A DNA stretch of 64,000 nt from Photobacterium sp. TY1-4 (GTDB taxonomy: Bacteria > Pseudomonadota > Gammaproteobacteria > Enterobacterales > Vibrionaceae). A model generated the notes under the pieces. The model saw only the letters and a program-made list of their open reading frames with translations. It was not told where the DNA came from and ran no database searches. The number at the start of each line of letters is the position of its first letter. Position 1 is the first letter of the stretch. The stretch spans positions 3,472,001 through 3,536,000 of the forward strand of contig NZ_CP099734.1 of assembly GCF_025398175.1 (NCBI RefSeq), written 5' to 3'. Positions 1 through 8,861 of this stretch are shown here, one piece after another. A program made the position numbers and the translations under genes.

Positions 1-19
1 ACTCAGACGCCAGAGATAC

Positions 20-52
20 AAAAAGCGAGAGCCGGGCTCTCGCTTTGTTGTT
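20..52 (-). terminator. Rho-independent terminator of cyaA (possibly bidirectional)
   Basis: A perfect 12-bp inverted repeat (22-33 against 35-46) is flanked by A residues on the left and by TTTG/TTTT on the right. Read on the minus strand it sits 12-40 bases past the cyaA stop and ends in a T-run. On the plus strand it could also stop a transcript entering from the left of the window. Confidence 0.85.
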
Positions 53-63
53 TTGGGGCCGCT

Positions 64-2643
64 TCAGCCCAGCTGACGGGACGATGCCGGCATCACCATC
101 ATCTCCGGTGCCGCGGACTCTGCCGGACGCCGCGGGATCTGCTGACCGCCCTTGAACGGGATCACCTGCGGCTCACCACCGTCGCTATGGACGATGTCGT
201 AGAACTGCGGCAGGTTAAAGTTAATAAAGTTGGCACTGTAGCTGAAGCGATCCTGAGCCGAGGTGTAGAACCGGTTTACCCCGTGCACCATCTCGTTCTT
301 ATCGCCGCAGCACTGGCGGTACACTTCCACCCGATTCGCTTCATCGAGAATATAAATGTTATAGCCGCTGTCGCAGTCCTCGAAGAAGAACTGGATCAGC
401 CCTTCACTGGCGTAGGAGTCGACAATTTCCGGCGGATGCGGCTCATCGGTTTTGCCCATCACCAGATTGGCCGAGCCAAACAGCTTGTTAGTCGAGATGC
501 AGCTGTAGAAATCAACCGAGTTCTCCAGCTTCTGGACCGATACCCCGCGGCGTTCGAAAAACAGGCCGTGGGTCTGCTCGCCAATGCGAATGGCTTTAAA
601 GCGGCGGCGTTTCTCCTGCTCGACCGGTTTCAGGCGCAACTCGATACATTCGGCTACCAATTGGTAGACCAGATTGCGGATCAGGCCGCGCATGTGCTTG
701 CTGTAACAGAACACATCCACCGACTCGGGCGGGATCGCATCCTGGTGCATCTTGCCCAGTACCGTTTTGAGCGCATCGAGCATCGCATTCTCGCCGCTGA
801 AGTTGAGGGTTCTCACTTCATTCCAAGAGTTGCGGTATACCAGATCGACACTGCCGACCAGGCACAGTTGCTCCGCGCCGTAACTAAAGATATCTGTGTT
901 CTTGAAATCGAACTTCACCGCGCGGTTTTTCAGCGCTGTGGTCGGGTCATTCTCCAGGTTGATAAACAGACCGAGCTGGCGGATCTCACACGGACTTGAC
1001 AGCGCCTGCAGGCCCGGCTGCGGCCGGCGGATCGGGAAGGTGTTGCGAATATCGCTGACCAGCTGATACAGCTTGTCGAGATCCATTGCCGCATCCCGCA
1101 CCACGGTATGCAGGCAGGTCGATTCGGTCAGCAGGCCGTTGAAATAGGCCCACGCCACCAGCTTGCTCAGGTAGCGGTTATGCTCCAGCGACGGCTGGCC
1201 GAGGATCGCATAGGGGTCGAGCGAGTGCTTGTACAGATACCAGCCCGCGGCGTTGGTCCGCCCGGCCGGCACCTGGATCAGCGTCAGGTCCGGTTCGTGC
1301 AAATCCGGTGAAATCTGCGGATTGAGCAAGGTCACTTTGCCCGGCAGCACCTCAAACGCCGCATACAGTTTGCGGGCCAGGATACTGATATCTTCCGGGC
1401 TGATCGCCGAGGTAATATTGTTGCGCCGGGCGAAGCGGATCAGATTCCGGTAGCTCAGCATCAGGGCATCAAGCAGTTCATTATGCGCCCGCTTGACCTG
1501 CTCCACCTTCCAGTTCCGGCGGTTGTCCAGCTCCAGCAGCACCGCTTGCGGCCACTGCCAGGCCCCGGTCAGCTCTTCCAGCACGTCACGGCGCCAGGGC
1601 ACCGAGCCCAGCGACGGCTCGCGGGTCAGTTTTTCGTGGGTCTTGAGATAAAAGCAGCGCCGCACCAGATCCAGCCGGCGATGATCATCAATCCGCTCCA
1701 GATAGCGGGTCACCTTCTCCAGCATCAGGAAGTACGCATCCATACAGTATTCGGTGCGATCCTCGGCGAAAAATCGCCGTTTGGCATCCAAACTAAGCAG
1801 TTGGGTGTGCGGATATTCCCACGAGTAGGCTTCGAGCAAAATGGCTTTGAGCACCGATTTGTACGGCGAGTCGATACTTTTATACAGCTGCCACAGACTG
1901 GAGCCGAAGTATTCCTCGGCCGGGATCCGACTCAGGCCGCCAAAATCGATCCACTTATCACGACGGATATACCCGTTACTTTCGAGGTAATGGAGATAAT
2001 CGTCGTAACACTCCTCCATCTCCGGCGGCACCATGTACCACAGCAGTCGCTGACCGGCGAGTTGCACCGCCGAGCGGTAAAACTCATCGAGCAGCAGCAA
2101 GTGCTGGCTCGAACCACAATTCTCGCCGGTCATGGCTTCGGAGAAGTTGTCGCGGAAACGATTTTGGTCAATCAGGAAGAAGTTGGCTTCAACGCCCTGG
2201 GCCATCGCCCATTCGGAGACCAGGCCGCATTTGCTTTCCAGGGCGGCGCGCGCCTCGGCAGACAAGTCGGTGCGGATACAGACCCAGATATCGAGATCAC
2301 TGGTCAGGCTCTGACCCAGGGAAGCGGTACTACCCATGGCATACAGGCCCAGGATTGGCATCTCGGCCAGGGACAGGATCGGGGAAGAAATCGTGGTGTG
2401 ATGGGTCAGGCCACAATCATCAATAAACTGCTGCTGCGCGTCAGTCACAGTAAAGTCAGCAATCCCGGCCGGTACTGCCTGCTCCACATAGCCAGGCACC
2501 GCCGGATGATTGTAATGCAGCAGCACGGTCAGCAAATTAAAGACCCGCTCGGACGGGGCCGTCATGGCCGCACGAGCTCGTTCCAGCCGGAGCTGGTTCA
2601 GCTGATCCAGTCTGCGTTTTAGCGTCTCGATAAAATTGTGCAA
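64..2643 (-). CDS. cyaA: Class I adenylate cyclase
   Basis: Makes cAMP from ATP, the signal for CRP-dependent catabolite control; cytoplasmic. The protein follows enterobacterial CyaA from end to end. The N-terminal catalytic nucleotidyltransferase motif (GSTASLGQS, then DLDIWVC) lies around residue 105-120, and the C-terminal glucose-regulatory half is present. I place the start at a TTG at 2643 (859 aa; E. coli about 848). It is preceded by GGAAGAG and gives MHNFIETLKRRLD, aligning with the first residues of the E. coli protein, which also uses TTG. An in-frame ATG 13 codons upstream has no obvious ribosome site. The weak start codon is a known brake on CyaA synthesis in enterics. Divergent from hemC with CRP-type sites between. 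Confidence 0.97.
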   Translation of the reverse strand: MHNFIETLKRRLDQLNQLRLERARAAMTAPSERVFNLLTVLLHYNHPAVPGYVEQAVPAGIADFTVTDAQQQFIDDCGLTHHTTISSPILSLAEMPILGLYAMGSTASLGQSLTSDLDIWVCIRTDLSAEARAALESKCGLVSEWAMAQGVEANFFLIDQNRFRDNFSEAMTGENCGSSQHLLLLDEFYRSAVQLAGQRLLWYMVPPEMEECYDDYLHYLESNGYIRRDKWIDFGGLSRIPAEEYFGSSLWQLYKSIDSPYKSVLKAILLEAYSWEYPHTQLLSLDAKRRFFAEDRTEYCMDAYFLMLEKVTRYLERIDDHRRLDLVRRCFYLKTHEKLTREPSLGSVPWRRDVLEELTGAWQWPQAVLLELDNRRNWKVEQVKRAHNELLDALMLSYRNLIRFARRNNITSAISPEDISILARKLYAAFEVLPGKVTLLNPQISPDLHEPDLTLIQVPAGRTNAAGWYLYKHSLDPYAILGQPSLEHNRYLSKLVAWAYFNGLLTESTCLHTVVRDAAMDLDKLYQLVSDIRNTFPIRRPQPGLQALSSPCEIRQLGLFINLENDPTTALKNRAVKFDFKNTDIFSYGAEQLCLVGSVDLVYRNSWNEVRTLNFSGENAMLDALKTVLGKMHQDAIPPESVDVFCYSKHMRGLIRNLVYQLVAECIELRLKPVEQEKRRRFKAIRIGEQTHGLFFERRGVSVQKLENSVDFYSCISTNKLFGSANLVMGKTDEPHPPEIVDSYASEGLIQFFFEDCDSGYNIYILDEANRVEVYRQCCGDKNEMVHGVNRFYTSAQDRFSYSANFINFNLPQFYDIVHSDGGEPQVIPFKGGQQIPRRPAESAAPEMMVMPASSRQLG

Positions 2644-2728
2644 ATTACTCTTCCAAGAGCTGCCAGCTTGAGAGCGGCCCAAATCTGGTCATTCGACATG
2701 CAGCACAGGGGCCACACCGGAGCAAAAA

Positions 2729-2744
2729 CGTGATCAATCTAACA
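2729..2744 (-). promoter_or_regulatory. Putative CRP site, cyaA-proximal
   Basis: Plus-strand CGTGA-N6-TAACA matches 8 of 10 positions of the CRP half-sites TGTGA/TCACA. It lies about 86 bp upstream of the TTG start of cyaA. In enterics CRP represses its own cyclase gene from a site in the cyaA promoter, so this is the likelier feedback site. Inference from motif and position only. Confidence 0.5.
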
Positions 2745-2914
2745 GTTTTTGCTTTGACCGTAAAGATAGTGTCAGATTATGACAGCTTATGAATGGTATG
2801 CCGACTGATAAAATGCCTGGCCAGGCCCATCCTTAGTCCTAACTCACCCTCAAGTTAGTACAAACTCACTAAACCGCCAAAGACGGCAGGGTCATGCATT
2901 CGACGCCTCGAGGT

Positions 2915-2934
2915 TATGTGATAAATATCACACT
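2915..2934. promoter_or_regulatory. Consensus CRP-binding site
   Basis: TGTGA-TAAATA-TCACA: both half-sites (2917-2921 and 2928-2932) match the CRP consensus exactly with the canonical 6-bp spacer. It lies 128 bp before the hemC start and 274 bp before the cyaA start. It could activate hemC, repress cyaA, or both. Confidence 0.85.
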
Positions 2935-3060
2935 AATCACAGCAAATGGCAAGACAATACTGCGTCACCGCACTGAGCTACAGATACGAATTACCATCAC
3001 TTTCAAGGAGTGATACGATTACCGGATTACCCAAGTAAGTGATGATATGGATCTGATTCT

Positions 3061-3993
3061 ATGAGCGATAAACCGATCCGGATTGCCACCCGCAAAAGCC
3101 CGCTGGCAATGTGGCAAGCTGAATTTGTAAAGGATGCCCTGGTGCAGGCGCACCCGGGCCTGAACGTCGAGCTGGTACCGATGGTCACCAAGGGCGACGT
3201 CATTCTGGATACACCACTGGCCAAGGTCGGGGGAAAAGGTTTGTTCGTCAAAGAGCTGGAAGTGGCGATGCTCGAAGGCCGCGCCGATATCGCAGTTCAC
3301 TCGATGAAAGATGTTCCGGTCGAGTTTCCTGAAGGCCTGGGCCTGGTCACCATTTGCGAACGCGAAGATCCGCGGGACGCCTTCGTCTCCAACCATTACG
3401 ACAACATTGCCGCGCTGCCGGCTGGTGCCGTGGTCGGCACGTCCAGCCTGCGCCGCCAGTGTCAGCTGCGCGCCCGGCGCCCGGATCTGGTGGTCAAGGA
3501 TCTGCGCGGCAACGTCAACACCCGCCTGAAAAAGCTCGATGACGGCGAATACGACGCGATCATCCTCGCCTGCGCTGGCCTGATGCGCCTGAACATGCAC
3601 GACCGCATCCGCGGCGCGATTGCACCGGAAGAGAGCCTGCCGGCCGTTGGTCAGGGCGCGGTCGGGATTGAATGCCGCCTGGACGATACCCGGGTCCGTA
3701 CGCTGCTCGATGCGCTCAATCACTCGCCAACCGCCACCCGCGTATTGTGTGAGCGGGCGATGAACAACCGTCTGCAAGGCGGCTGCCAGGTGCCAATCGG
3801 CAGCTATTCAGAACTGGAAGGCGATCAAATCTGGCTGCGCGCCCTGGTCGGCGAGCCGGACGGCAGCAAAATTGTCCAGGGTGAAATTCGCGGCCCACTC
3901 GCCGATGCCGAAGCCCTGGGTACCGAGCTGGCAGATCAGCTGCTCGCCCAAGGTGCCAAAGAAATTCTGGAAAAACTGTACGGCGACGCCTGA
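3061..3993 (+). CDS. hemC: Hydroxymethylbilane synthase (porphobilinogen deaminase)
   Basis: Polymerises four porphobilinogens into hydroxymethylbilane in tetrapyrrole synthesis; cytoplasmic. The 310-aa protein has family length. It begins [16 protein letters not shown] (the RxSxLA substrate-binding loop), carries HSMKDVP near residue 80, TSSLRRQ near 125, and the dipyrromethane-cofactor cysteine in [10 protein letters not shown] near residue 241. First gene of hemC-hemD-hemX-hemY; its TGA overlaps the hemD ATG by one base, suggesting translational coupling. A CRP site lies upstream. Confidence 0.98.
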   Translation: MSDKPIRIATRKSPLAMWQAEFVKDALVQAHPGLNVELVPMVTKGDVILDTPLAKVGGKGLFVKELEVAMLEGRADIAVHSMKDVPVEFPEGLGLVTICEREDPRDAFVSNHYDNIAALPAGAVVGTSSLRRQCQLRARRPDLVVKDLRGNVNTRLKKLDDGEYDAIILACAGLMRLNMHDRIRGAIAPEESLPAVGQGAVGIECRLDDTRVRTLLDALNHSPTATRVLCERAMNNRLQGGCQVPIGSYSELEGDQIWLRALVGEPDGSKIVQGEIRGPLADAEALGTELADQLLAQGAKEILEKLYGDA

Positions 3994-4748
3994 TGACCAT
4001 CCTGATCACCCGCCCGGCACCGGAGGGCGACGCGCTGGCCCGACAGCTCAACGCGGCGGGGATCAACGCGATAGCCCAACCCCTGCTCGAGATTGGCCCG
4101 GGCGCTGAGCTGCCAACGCTCCAATCCCGGCTCGATCATCTGCAATCTGACGATTTTCTGATTGCCGTCAGTGCGCATGCAGTAGATCTGGCGCACAATT
4201 ACTTGTGCTCGCAAGGTGCCAGCTGGCCAAAAAACGTGCATTATATGGCGGTTGGAGACAAAACGGCTGCCCGTCTCGCGGCCTGCAGCGGCCAGGAGGC
4301 CCACAGCCCCGAGACCCGCAACGACAGCGAAGGATTGCTGGCCCTCCCTGCCCTGACGCAGGTCCACGGCCGCCGCGTCCTGATCTTGCGCGGTAACGGC
4401 GGCCGCGAACTGATTGCCCAAACCCTGCAACAGCGCGGGGCTGAAGTGCATTACTGCGAAACCTACCAACGCCGCCTGCTGCCCCTGGATGGCGCAGCCC
4501 TGTGCCAGGCCTGGCAGGCGCAACAGGTTTCGTCCATAGTAATCACCAGTAGTGAGCAACTGGCATATCTGTATCGTTTGGTTCCAGAGCACGACAAAGC
4601 TTGGTTTCTGCAGCGACACCTTTTCGTACCAAGCCAACGCATTGCTGAGCAAGCCGCAGCGCTTGGTTTCAGCACTGTTTCCACAGTGGGAAGCGCGGCG
4701 AACTGCCAGCTTTTTACAACCCTAAGCAAGATAGGCACGATGGGATAA
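3993..4748 (+). CDS. hemD: Uroporphyrinogen-III synthase
   Basis: Cyclises hydroxymethylbilane with inversion of ring D to give uroporphyrinogen III. The 251-aa two-lobed sequence starts ILITRPAPEGDALARQL, a typical HemD N-terminus, and carries the conserved EVHYCETYQR segment near residue 150 and the ITSSEQL stretch near 187. HemD is poorly conserved in general, so position directly after hemC is strong support. Overlaps hemC by 1 bp; 5 bp separate it from hemX. Confidence 0.95.
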   Translation: MTILITRPAPEGDALARQLNAAGINAIAQPLLEIGPGAELPTLQSRLDHLQSDDFLIAVSAHAVDLAHNYLCSQGASWPKNVHYMAVGDKTAARLAACSGQEAHSPETRNDSEGLLALPALTQVHGRRVLILRGNGGRELIAQTLQQRGAEVHYCETYQRRLLPLDGAALCQAWQAQQVSSIVITSSEQLAYLYRLVPEHDKAWFLQRHLFVPSQRIAEQAAALGFSTVSTVGSAANCQLFTTLSKIGTMG

Positions 4749-4753
4749 ATCGG

Positions 4754-5959
4754 ATGACTGATAAAAAAACCAATAATGAAAACCCTGCGGATCGCAACCA
4801 GTCGGCAGCGGGAAAAACAACGGACAAACCAGGTCAAGCAAGTGCCCCGACCCAAGCACCGGACACCGGAGCCACCAAGGACAAGGCAGCCCAGGCGAAG
4901 ACCCCACCCCCGGCCCAGCCAGCCGAAGCCAAAGGCGGCAACAAAATGGGTGCCATCGCCATTGCGCTGGTGATTGCCCTCGGTGCCGGCCTGTATTACC
5001 ACGGCCACCAGCAGACCCTGACCCAGAACGCCAAAATGGCCGCTCTGGAGCTCCAGCTCGCCAACATGAAGGGCGAGTTGAAAGACACCATTTCATCCAG
5101 CCAGCAAGCGACCCTGAACAAAGTCGAAACCAGCCTGCAACGCACCGACGTCTCGCTGTCGCAGCAGAACAAATCGATCACCAGCCTGCAAATGGCGCTG
5201 TCGGAAATGAAAGGCCGCCGTCCGAACGACTGGCTGCTGGCCGAAGCCGACTACCTGGTGAAAATGGCCGGGCGCAAACTCTGGCTGGAGCATGACACCG
5301 CCAGTGCGACTATTTTACTCGAATCGGCTGATCACCGGATTGCCGAGCTGAACGACCCGAGCCTGACCCCGATCCGCGAAGCCATGCACAGCGATATCAC
5401 GTCGCTGAAAGCCGTGGCCCGCATCGACCGTGACGGTCTGGTGCTGCGCCTGACCAGCCTGCAGGAAGCCGTACCGGCGCTGCCGCTGGCCAATGCCGTG
5501 CTGGCTGACGTGGTTCCGGAAGAGTCCGCGGCCGTCTCGACCTCAGTCGATGACTGGAAAACCAACCTGATGACCTCGCTGAAGAACTTCAGCGAACACT
5601 TCGTGACCTACCGCACCCGGGACGGCAGCGTGATCCCGCTGCTGTCGCCGAAGCAGGACTTCTACCTGCAGGAAAACATCAAGTCCAAGCTGGAAACCGC
5701 TATCAAGGCTGTGTACCGCGAGCAGGGCGATCTGTACCGCAAATCGCTGCTAATGGCCAAAGACTGGGCTGAGCAGTTCTACGACATGGAAGATCCGGCA
5801 GCGCAGAGCTTCGTCAACACGCTCCAGGCCCTGGCCCAGGAAACGGTGGAAGTCAGCTACCCGAACAAGCTGAAGTCACAGCCGCTGCTGACCCAGGCCA
5901 TCGGTGAGCGCGTGCGCCAGCAAGTGAAACCCCTGAGCACTGAGGAGAATCCGGCATGA
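4754..5959 (+). CDS. hemX: HemX-like inner-membrane protein
   Basis: 401 aa. Residues 1-63 form a low-complexity Pro/Ala/Lys/Thr-rich cytoplasmic tail. One membrane segment (about 66-82) follows, then a coiled-coil-prone stretch (about 90-155) and a periplasmic C-terminal domain. This is the architecture of the enterobacterial HemX family, often labelled uroporphyrin-III C-methyltransferase although no SAM-binding methyltransferase motif is visible here. The biochemical role is not settled. Fourth-base ATGA overlap with hemY (5956-5959) argues for coupled translation. Confidence 0.92.
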   Translation: MTDKKTNNENPADRNQSAAGKTTDKPGQASAPTQAPDTGATKDKAAQAKTPPPAQPAEAKGGNKMGAIAIALVIALGAGLYYHGHQQTLTQNAKMAALELQLANMKGELKDTISSSQQATLNKVETSLQRTDVSLSQQNKSITSLQMALSEMKGRRPNDWLLAEADYLVKMAGRKLWLEHDTASATILLESADHRIAELNDPSLTPIREAMHSDITSLKAVARIDRDGLVLRLTSLQEAVPALPLANAVLADVVPEESAAVSTSVDDWKTNLMTSLKNFSEHFVTYRTRDGSVIPLLSPKQDFYLQENIKSKLETAIKAVYREQGDLYRKSLLMAKDWAEQFYDMEDPAAQSFVNTLQALAQETVEVSYPNKLKSQPLLTQAIGERVRQQVKPLSTEENPA

Positions 5960-7143
5960 TCAAACTGTTACTCCTGGTGGCGGCCCTGATCGCCGGGATT
6001 GTCGCCGGACCGATGCTGGCCGGTAACCAAGGCTACGTGCTGATTTCCGTCGCCAACCAGACCCTGGAAATGAGCATCACCACCCTGATCCTGCTGGTGA
6101 TTGTGCTGTTCGGACTGTTCTTCCTGCTGGAAACCCTGCTCAAGCGCCTGCTGTCGCTGAGCAGCAGCACCCGCGGCTGGCTGAGCGGCCGTAAAACCCG
6201 CAACGCCCGCCGCCAGACCGCCGATGGCCTGGTCAAGGTGATCGAAGGGGACTGGAAGCACGCCGAGAAGCTGGTCGTCAAAGCGGCTAAGTACAGTGAT
6301 GCCCCGCTGCTGAACTATCTGGCAGCGGCCGAAGCCGCCCAGAGCCAGGGCGATACCAGTCAGCGTGACGAATATCTGCGCCTGGCCGCGAAAGTGGACA
6401 GCCAGAGCCTGGCCCTGGCGCTGACCCGCGCCAAGCTACTGTGCCGTCAGGAGCAATACGAACAAGCGGTTGCCACCTTACAGGATCTTCGCCATGAGCA
6501 CAGCCGCAACCCGGTGGTCCTGAACCTGCTGAAAGCCTGCTACCTCAAGCTGGAAGACTGGAAACCCCTGCTGGCCCTGCTACCGCATTTGGAAAAACAG
6601 GGGCTGGTCGACGTGGCTGAAGCAGACCAGCTGCGGATCAAAGCCGAGTGCGGCGTGATGAGCCATATCACCCAGCAACACGGCAGCGACGGCCTGATGG
6701 GGCACTGGAACAGCCTGAGCCGCAAGGACAAGCAACGTCCGGAGCTGATCGCCTGCTTCGTCAAACTGATGAGCAGCCACAGCGCCGACAGCGAAGCCTA
6801 TACCGTGCTGCGGGATGCGCTGAAAAAGAGCAATGATGACGATCTGATCGAGCTGGTACCAGCCCTCAATCTGGCCGATTACCACCCGGCGATTGTCCGC
6901 CTGCAGGATCTGCTGCGCTATGACAGCAGCAACCCGAGCACCCACAGTGCGCTGGGTCAGTTGCTGATGCGTGAGGGTAAGTGGGAAGAAGCCAAAACCC
7001 ATTTCGAGAAAGCCATTGAGCTACGCCCGAATGTGGAAGATTACGGCCACCTGGTCGAAGTGCTGGAAAAACTCAATGACAGCCAGGGTGCCGCCGACTT
7101 ATCCCGCCAAGCCCTGACACTGGCATTACCCGCCAAGAGTTAA
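5956..7143 (+). CDS. hemY: HemY protein, TPR-containing inner-membrane protein
   Basis: 395 aa with two N-terminal hydrophobic segments (about 3-22 and 40-62), the gammaproteobacterial HemY_N arrangement, followed by a soluble part built of TPR-like helical repeats. The clearest lies near residues 320-360 (ALGQLLMREGKWEEAKTHFE). Associated with the protoheme branch by operon membership; it is not the flavin protoporphyrinogen oxidase that shares the name in Bacillus. Last gene of the operon, followed by a terminator. Confidence 0.93.
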   Translation: MIKLLLLVAALIAGIVAGPMLAGNQGYVLISVANQTLEMSITTLILLVIVLFGLFFLLETLLKRLLSLSSSTRGWLSGRKTRNARRQTADGLVKVIEGDWKHAEKLVVKAAKYSDAPLLNYLAAAEAAQSQGDTSQRDEYLRLAAKVDSQSLALALTRAKLLCRQEQYEQAVATLQDLRHEHSRNPVVLNLLKACYLKLEDWKPLLALLPHLEKQGLVDVAEADQLRIKAECGVMSHITQQHGSDGLMGHWNSLSRKDKQRPELIACFVKLMSSHSADSEAYTVLRDALKKSNDDDLIELVPALNLADYHPAIVRLQDLLRYDSSNPSTHSALGQLLMREGKWEEAKTHFEKAIELRPNVEDYGHLVEVLEKLNDSQGAADLSRQALTLALPAKS

Positions 7144-7173
7144 CAAAATCACAACATAACATTTTGTCTCAAA

Positions 7174-7197
7174 AAGCACCCGGAAGGGTGCTTTTTT
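7174..7197 (+). terminator. Rho-independent terminator of hemCDXY
   Basis: Stem AAGCACCC/GGGTGCTT with a GGAA tetraloop followed by a T-run, 31 bp after the hemY stop. Confidence 0.92.
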
Positions 7198-7345
7198 GTA
7201 CTGATTTGTAAGGGAATATATTCCAAAATCCGATATATTGTATCCAACTGTTAACAGCCATTTCATCTTATAACTGTCCCATTGCTAGCATAATGTAAAA
7301 GTTATTCAATACCGACTCTCATTGCTAACAGATGGATAACTAACG

Positions 7346-7435
7346 ATGGATATGCTTCCTTGGTTAATCGTATCTGGCATCATCGTTTCTGTGATCACCT
7401 GTCTGATGACTGCGGTACTGATCAAAGAGTCGTAA
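7346..7435 (+). CDS. Candidate 29-aa single-span membrane microprotein
   Basis: ATG at 7346 opens a 29-codon frame reading MDMLPWLIVSGI..., almost entirely hydrophobic from residue 4 to 26 with a charged KES end. It would be one transmembrane helix with a short polar tail. It lies alone between the hemY terminator (7174-7197) and a very strong terminator that starts 10 bp after its TAA, which is the layout of a monocistronic small gene. The ribosome site is poor (GATGGATAAC upstream), and a second in-frame ATG is at 7352. A CATAAT at 7289-7294 could be a -10 box. I do not recognise a family. The same interval could instead encode a small RNA. Confidence 0.5.
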   Translation: MDMLPWLIVSGIIVSVITCLMTAVLIKES

Positions 7436-7444
7436 GTTGCCTGT

Positions 7445-7478
7445 AAAAAAGGCCTCCATCTGTGGAGGCCTTTTTTTT
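7445..7478. terminator. Strong bidirectional terminator
   Basis: A-run, stem GGCCTCCA/TGGAGGCC, TCTG loop, then eight Ts. Because both flanks are A/T runs it works in either direction. On plus it closes the microprotein/sRNA unit; on minus it closes the gene ending at 7523. Confidence 0.93.
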
Positions 7479-7522
7479 CAAATCGATCATGTCCGCTGTC
7501 CGGACACATATCTCCGGGCGAA

Positions 7523-7945
7523 CTAAGCCAGCTTCACGGCGCGCTTGGCCTTGGCCAGCACCTTCTCGTAACGCTTGACGGCCTTGGCCGCTTTCTTCAG
7601 CCGTTTATTTTTCTTTTTCGCCAGTTTCTTCAGTTTCCTGATCTGTTTTTTCCCCAGCGATACGGCCAGCTCTGCCGGTACCATCGACTCCCTGTGCCCG
7701 TGAGATGAAGCCAGGGCAAGCGCCGGTGACGCCACAACAGGGGCAGCCGGAACCGGCGCCGGACGTGGCGCCTTCGTAATCGGCTTGGGTAACTGCAGCG
7801 AGCTGGGTTTACACAGATATCCTTTCTCGCTGGCCGAGCGGGCGCAACTGCGGCAGACAAACTTCGGCTCGCTGACGATCCGGCTGATCACCGCAAACTG
7901 ATCGGCAATCTCTGCCCGGCGGTATTTACATAACGACTTTGCCAT
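7523..7945 (-). CDS. Conserved-type hypothetical protein, Cys4 motif and Lys-rich tail
   Basis: 140 aa from an ATG at 7945, preceded by GAGGAAG nine bases upstream. The alternative start six codons further up is a GTG. Four cysteines near the N-terminus (LCKY at about 6, then CRSC near 32-35 and LCKP near 46) suggest a small zinc site. Residues 55-95 are Pro/Ala rich. The last 40 residues are strongly basic (KKLAKKKNKRLKKAAKAVKR), likely to bind nucleic acid or the membrane. I do not recognise a named family. Own unit upstream of the shared terminator at 7445; rsmJ upstream on the same strand is 76 bp away. Confidence 0.75.
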   Translation of the reverse strand: MAKSLCKYRRAEIADQFAVISRIVSEPKFVCRSCARSASEKGYLCKPSSLQLPKPITKAPRPAPVPAAPVVASPALALASSHGHRESMVPAELAVSLGKKQIRKLKKLAKKKNKRLKKAAKAVKRYEKVLAKAKRAVKLA

Positions 7946-8021
7946 CCCCGATGACTTCCTCACTCAAATCCAACTGATGCCATGCCCGGATTATCACCGC
8001 CGGAACGGCGGTGGCAAAGCA

Positions 8022-8792
8022 TTATTTCATGGCCGCGATCACATAGACATCAAAGCGATTTTTCTTGGTTTCAATCGCCGTGGACGGCGCCTGACCTGCC
8101 AGGTATTCGGCATAGTCCGGCCGCTTGACCACCACTCGCTTGGTCGCCAGCGCCAGCGCCGGGGCCAGCAAGACATCCGCGTCATCATCCGCTCCGACCA
8201 GGGTCTGAAATACCCGCATCTCTTTTTTCACCAACGCCGATTTTTTCTTATGCGGATACATGGGGTCGAGATACACCACATCCGGCGCAGCAAAATCCGG
8301 ATCCTGCGCCAGCAGGGCCAGCGCGTCCTGGCTCGAGGCATGCGACAGACTCAGCCGCTCGCACACCCAGGCCCCGATTTCCGGATCCTGCTGGGCCCGG
8401 TGTAACCCGTCTTCCAGCAATGCCGCCACCACCGGATTCCGTTCGACCATATGTACCCGGCAGCCCAGCGAAGCCAGCACGAAGGCATCCCGCCCGAGTC
8501 CGGCGGTCCCATCCACCACCGACGGCATCACCCCGCCTTTCAGGCCAACCGCCTTGGCAATTGCCTGACCCCGGCCGCCGCCGAATTTGCGCCGGTGGGC
8601 AGCCGCGCCCCCGGCAAGATCGACATACACGGCCCCAAGCTTGGGCTCGTCCCGTTTGTGCAGCTCCAGCCGCTCGGCCGTGAGCACCAGCGCAAAGTTG
8701 CTGTCCGGATCATGGCGCAATCCCCAGCGTTGGGCGAGGGCGTCCAGCGCAGGCTGGCGATCAGGGGTTTCACAAATTAAAGCTAGTTGCAC
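8022..8792 (-). CDS. rsmJ: 16S rRNA (guanine1516-N2)-methyltransferase
   Basis: Methylates G1516 of 16S rRNA using S-adenosylmethionine. The 256-aa sequence matches the YhiQ/RsmJ family: a basic N-terminal region ([14 protein letters not shown] near 70-83), SAM motif [17 protein letters not shown] (near 95-111), acidic [14 protein letters not shown], and the catalytic [17 protein letters not shown] segment near 175-190. In enterics it neighbours prlC; here it lies between the Cys4 protein and a GGDEF-EAL gene. Confidence 0.95.
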   Translation of the reverse strand: MQLALICETPDRQPALDALAQRWGLRHDPDSNFALVLTAERLELHKRDEPKLGAVYVDLAGGAAAHRRKFGGGRGQAIAKAVGLKGGVMPSVVDGTAGLGRDAFVLASLGCRVHMVERNPVVAALLEDGLHRAQQDPEIGAWVCERLSLSHASSQDALALLAQDPDFAAPDVVYLDPMYPHKKKSALVKKEMRVFQTLVGADDDADVLLAPALALATKRVVVKRPDYAEYLAGQAPSTAIETKKNRFDVYVIAAMK

Positions 8793-8861
8793 TGCAATCT
8801 CCGGTGTCTGGTTAAGGCTTCTGGTTGGCGCGATCAGTCCCGCGCTGAGGCCGGGAGCGGA

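Larger units (their letters stand above)
2644..3060. other. Divergent cyaA-hemC intergenic region
   Basis: 417 bp without a gene I can support. It holds two CRP-type sites (2729-2744 and 2917-2932). An A/T-rich stretch around 2740-2800 is probably part of the cyaA promoter. The hemC start at 3061 has only a weak ribosome-binding sequence; an AAGGAG at 3005-3010 is too far upstream to serve it. Confidence 0.6.

Noticed and set aside
187..2622. Plus-strand frames of 270 and 379 codons opposite cyaA
   Set aside because: Shadow frames of a strongly conserved gene; composition and lack of motifs match antisense artefacts.
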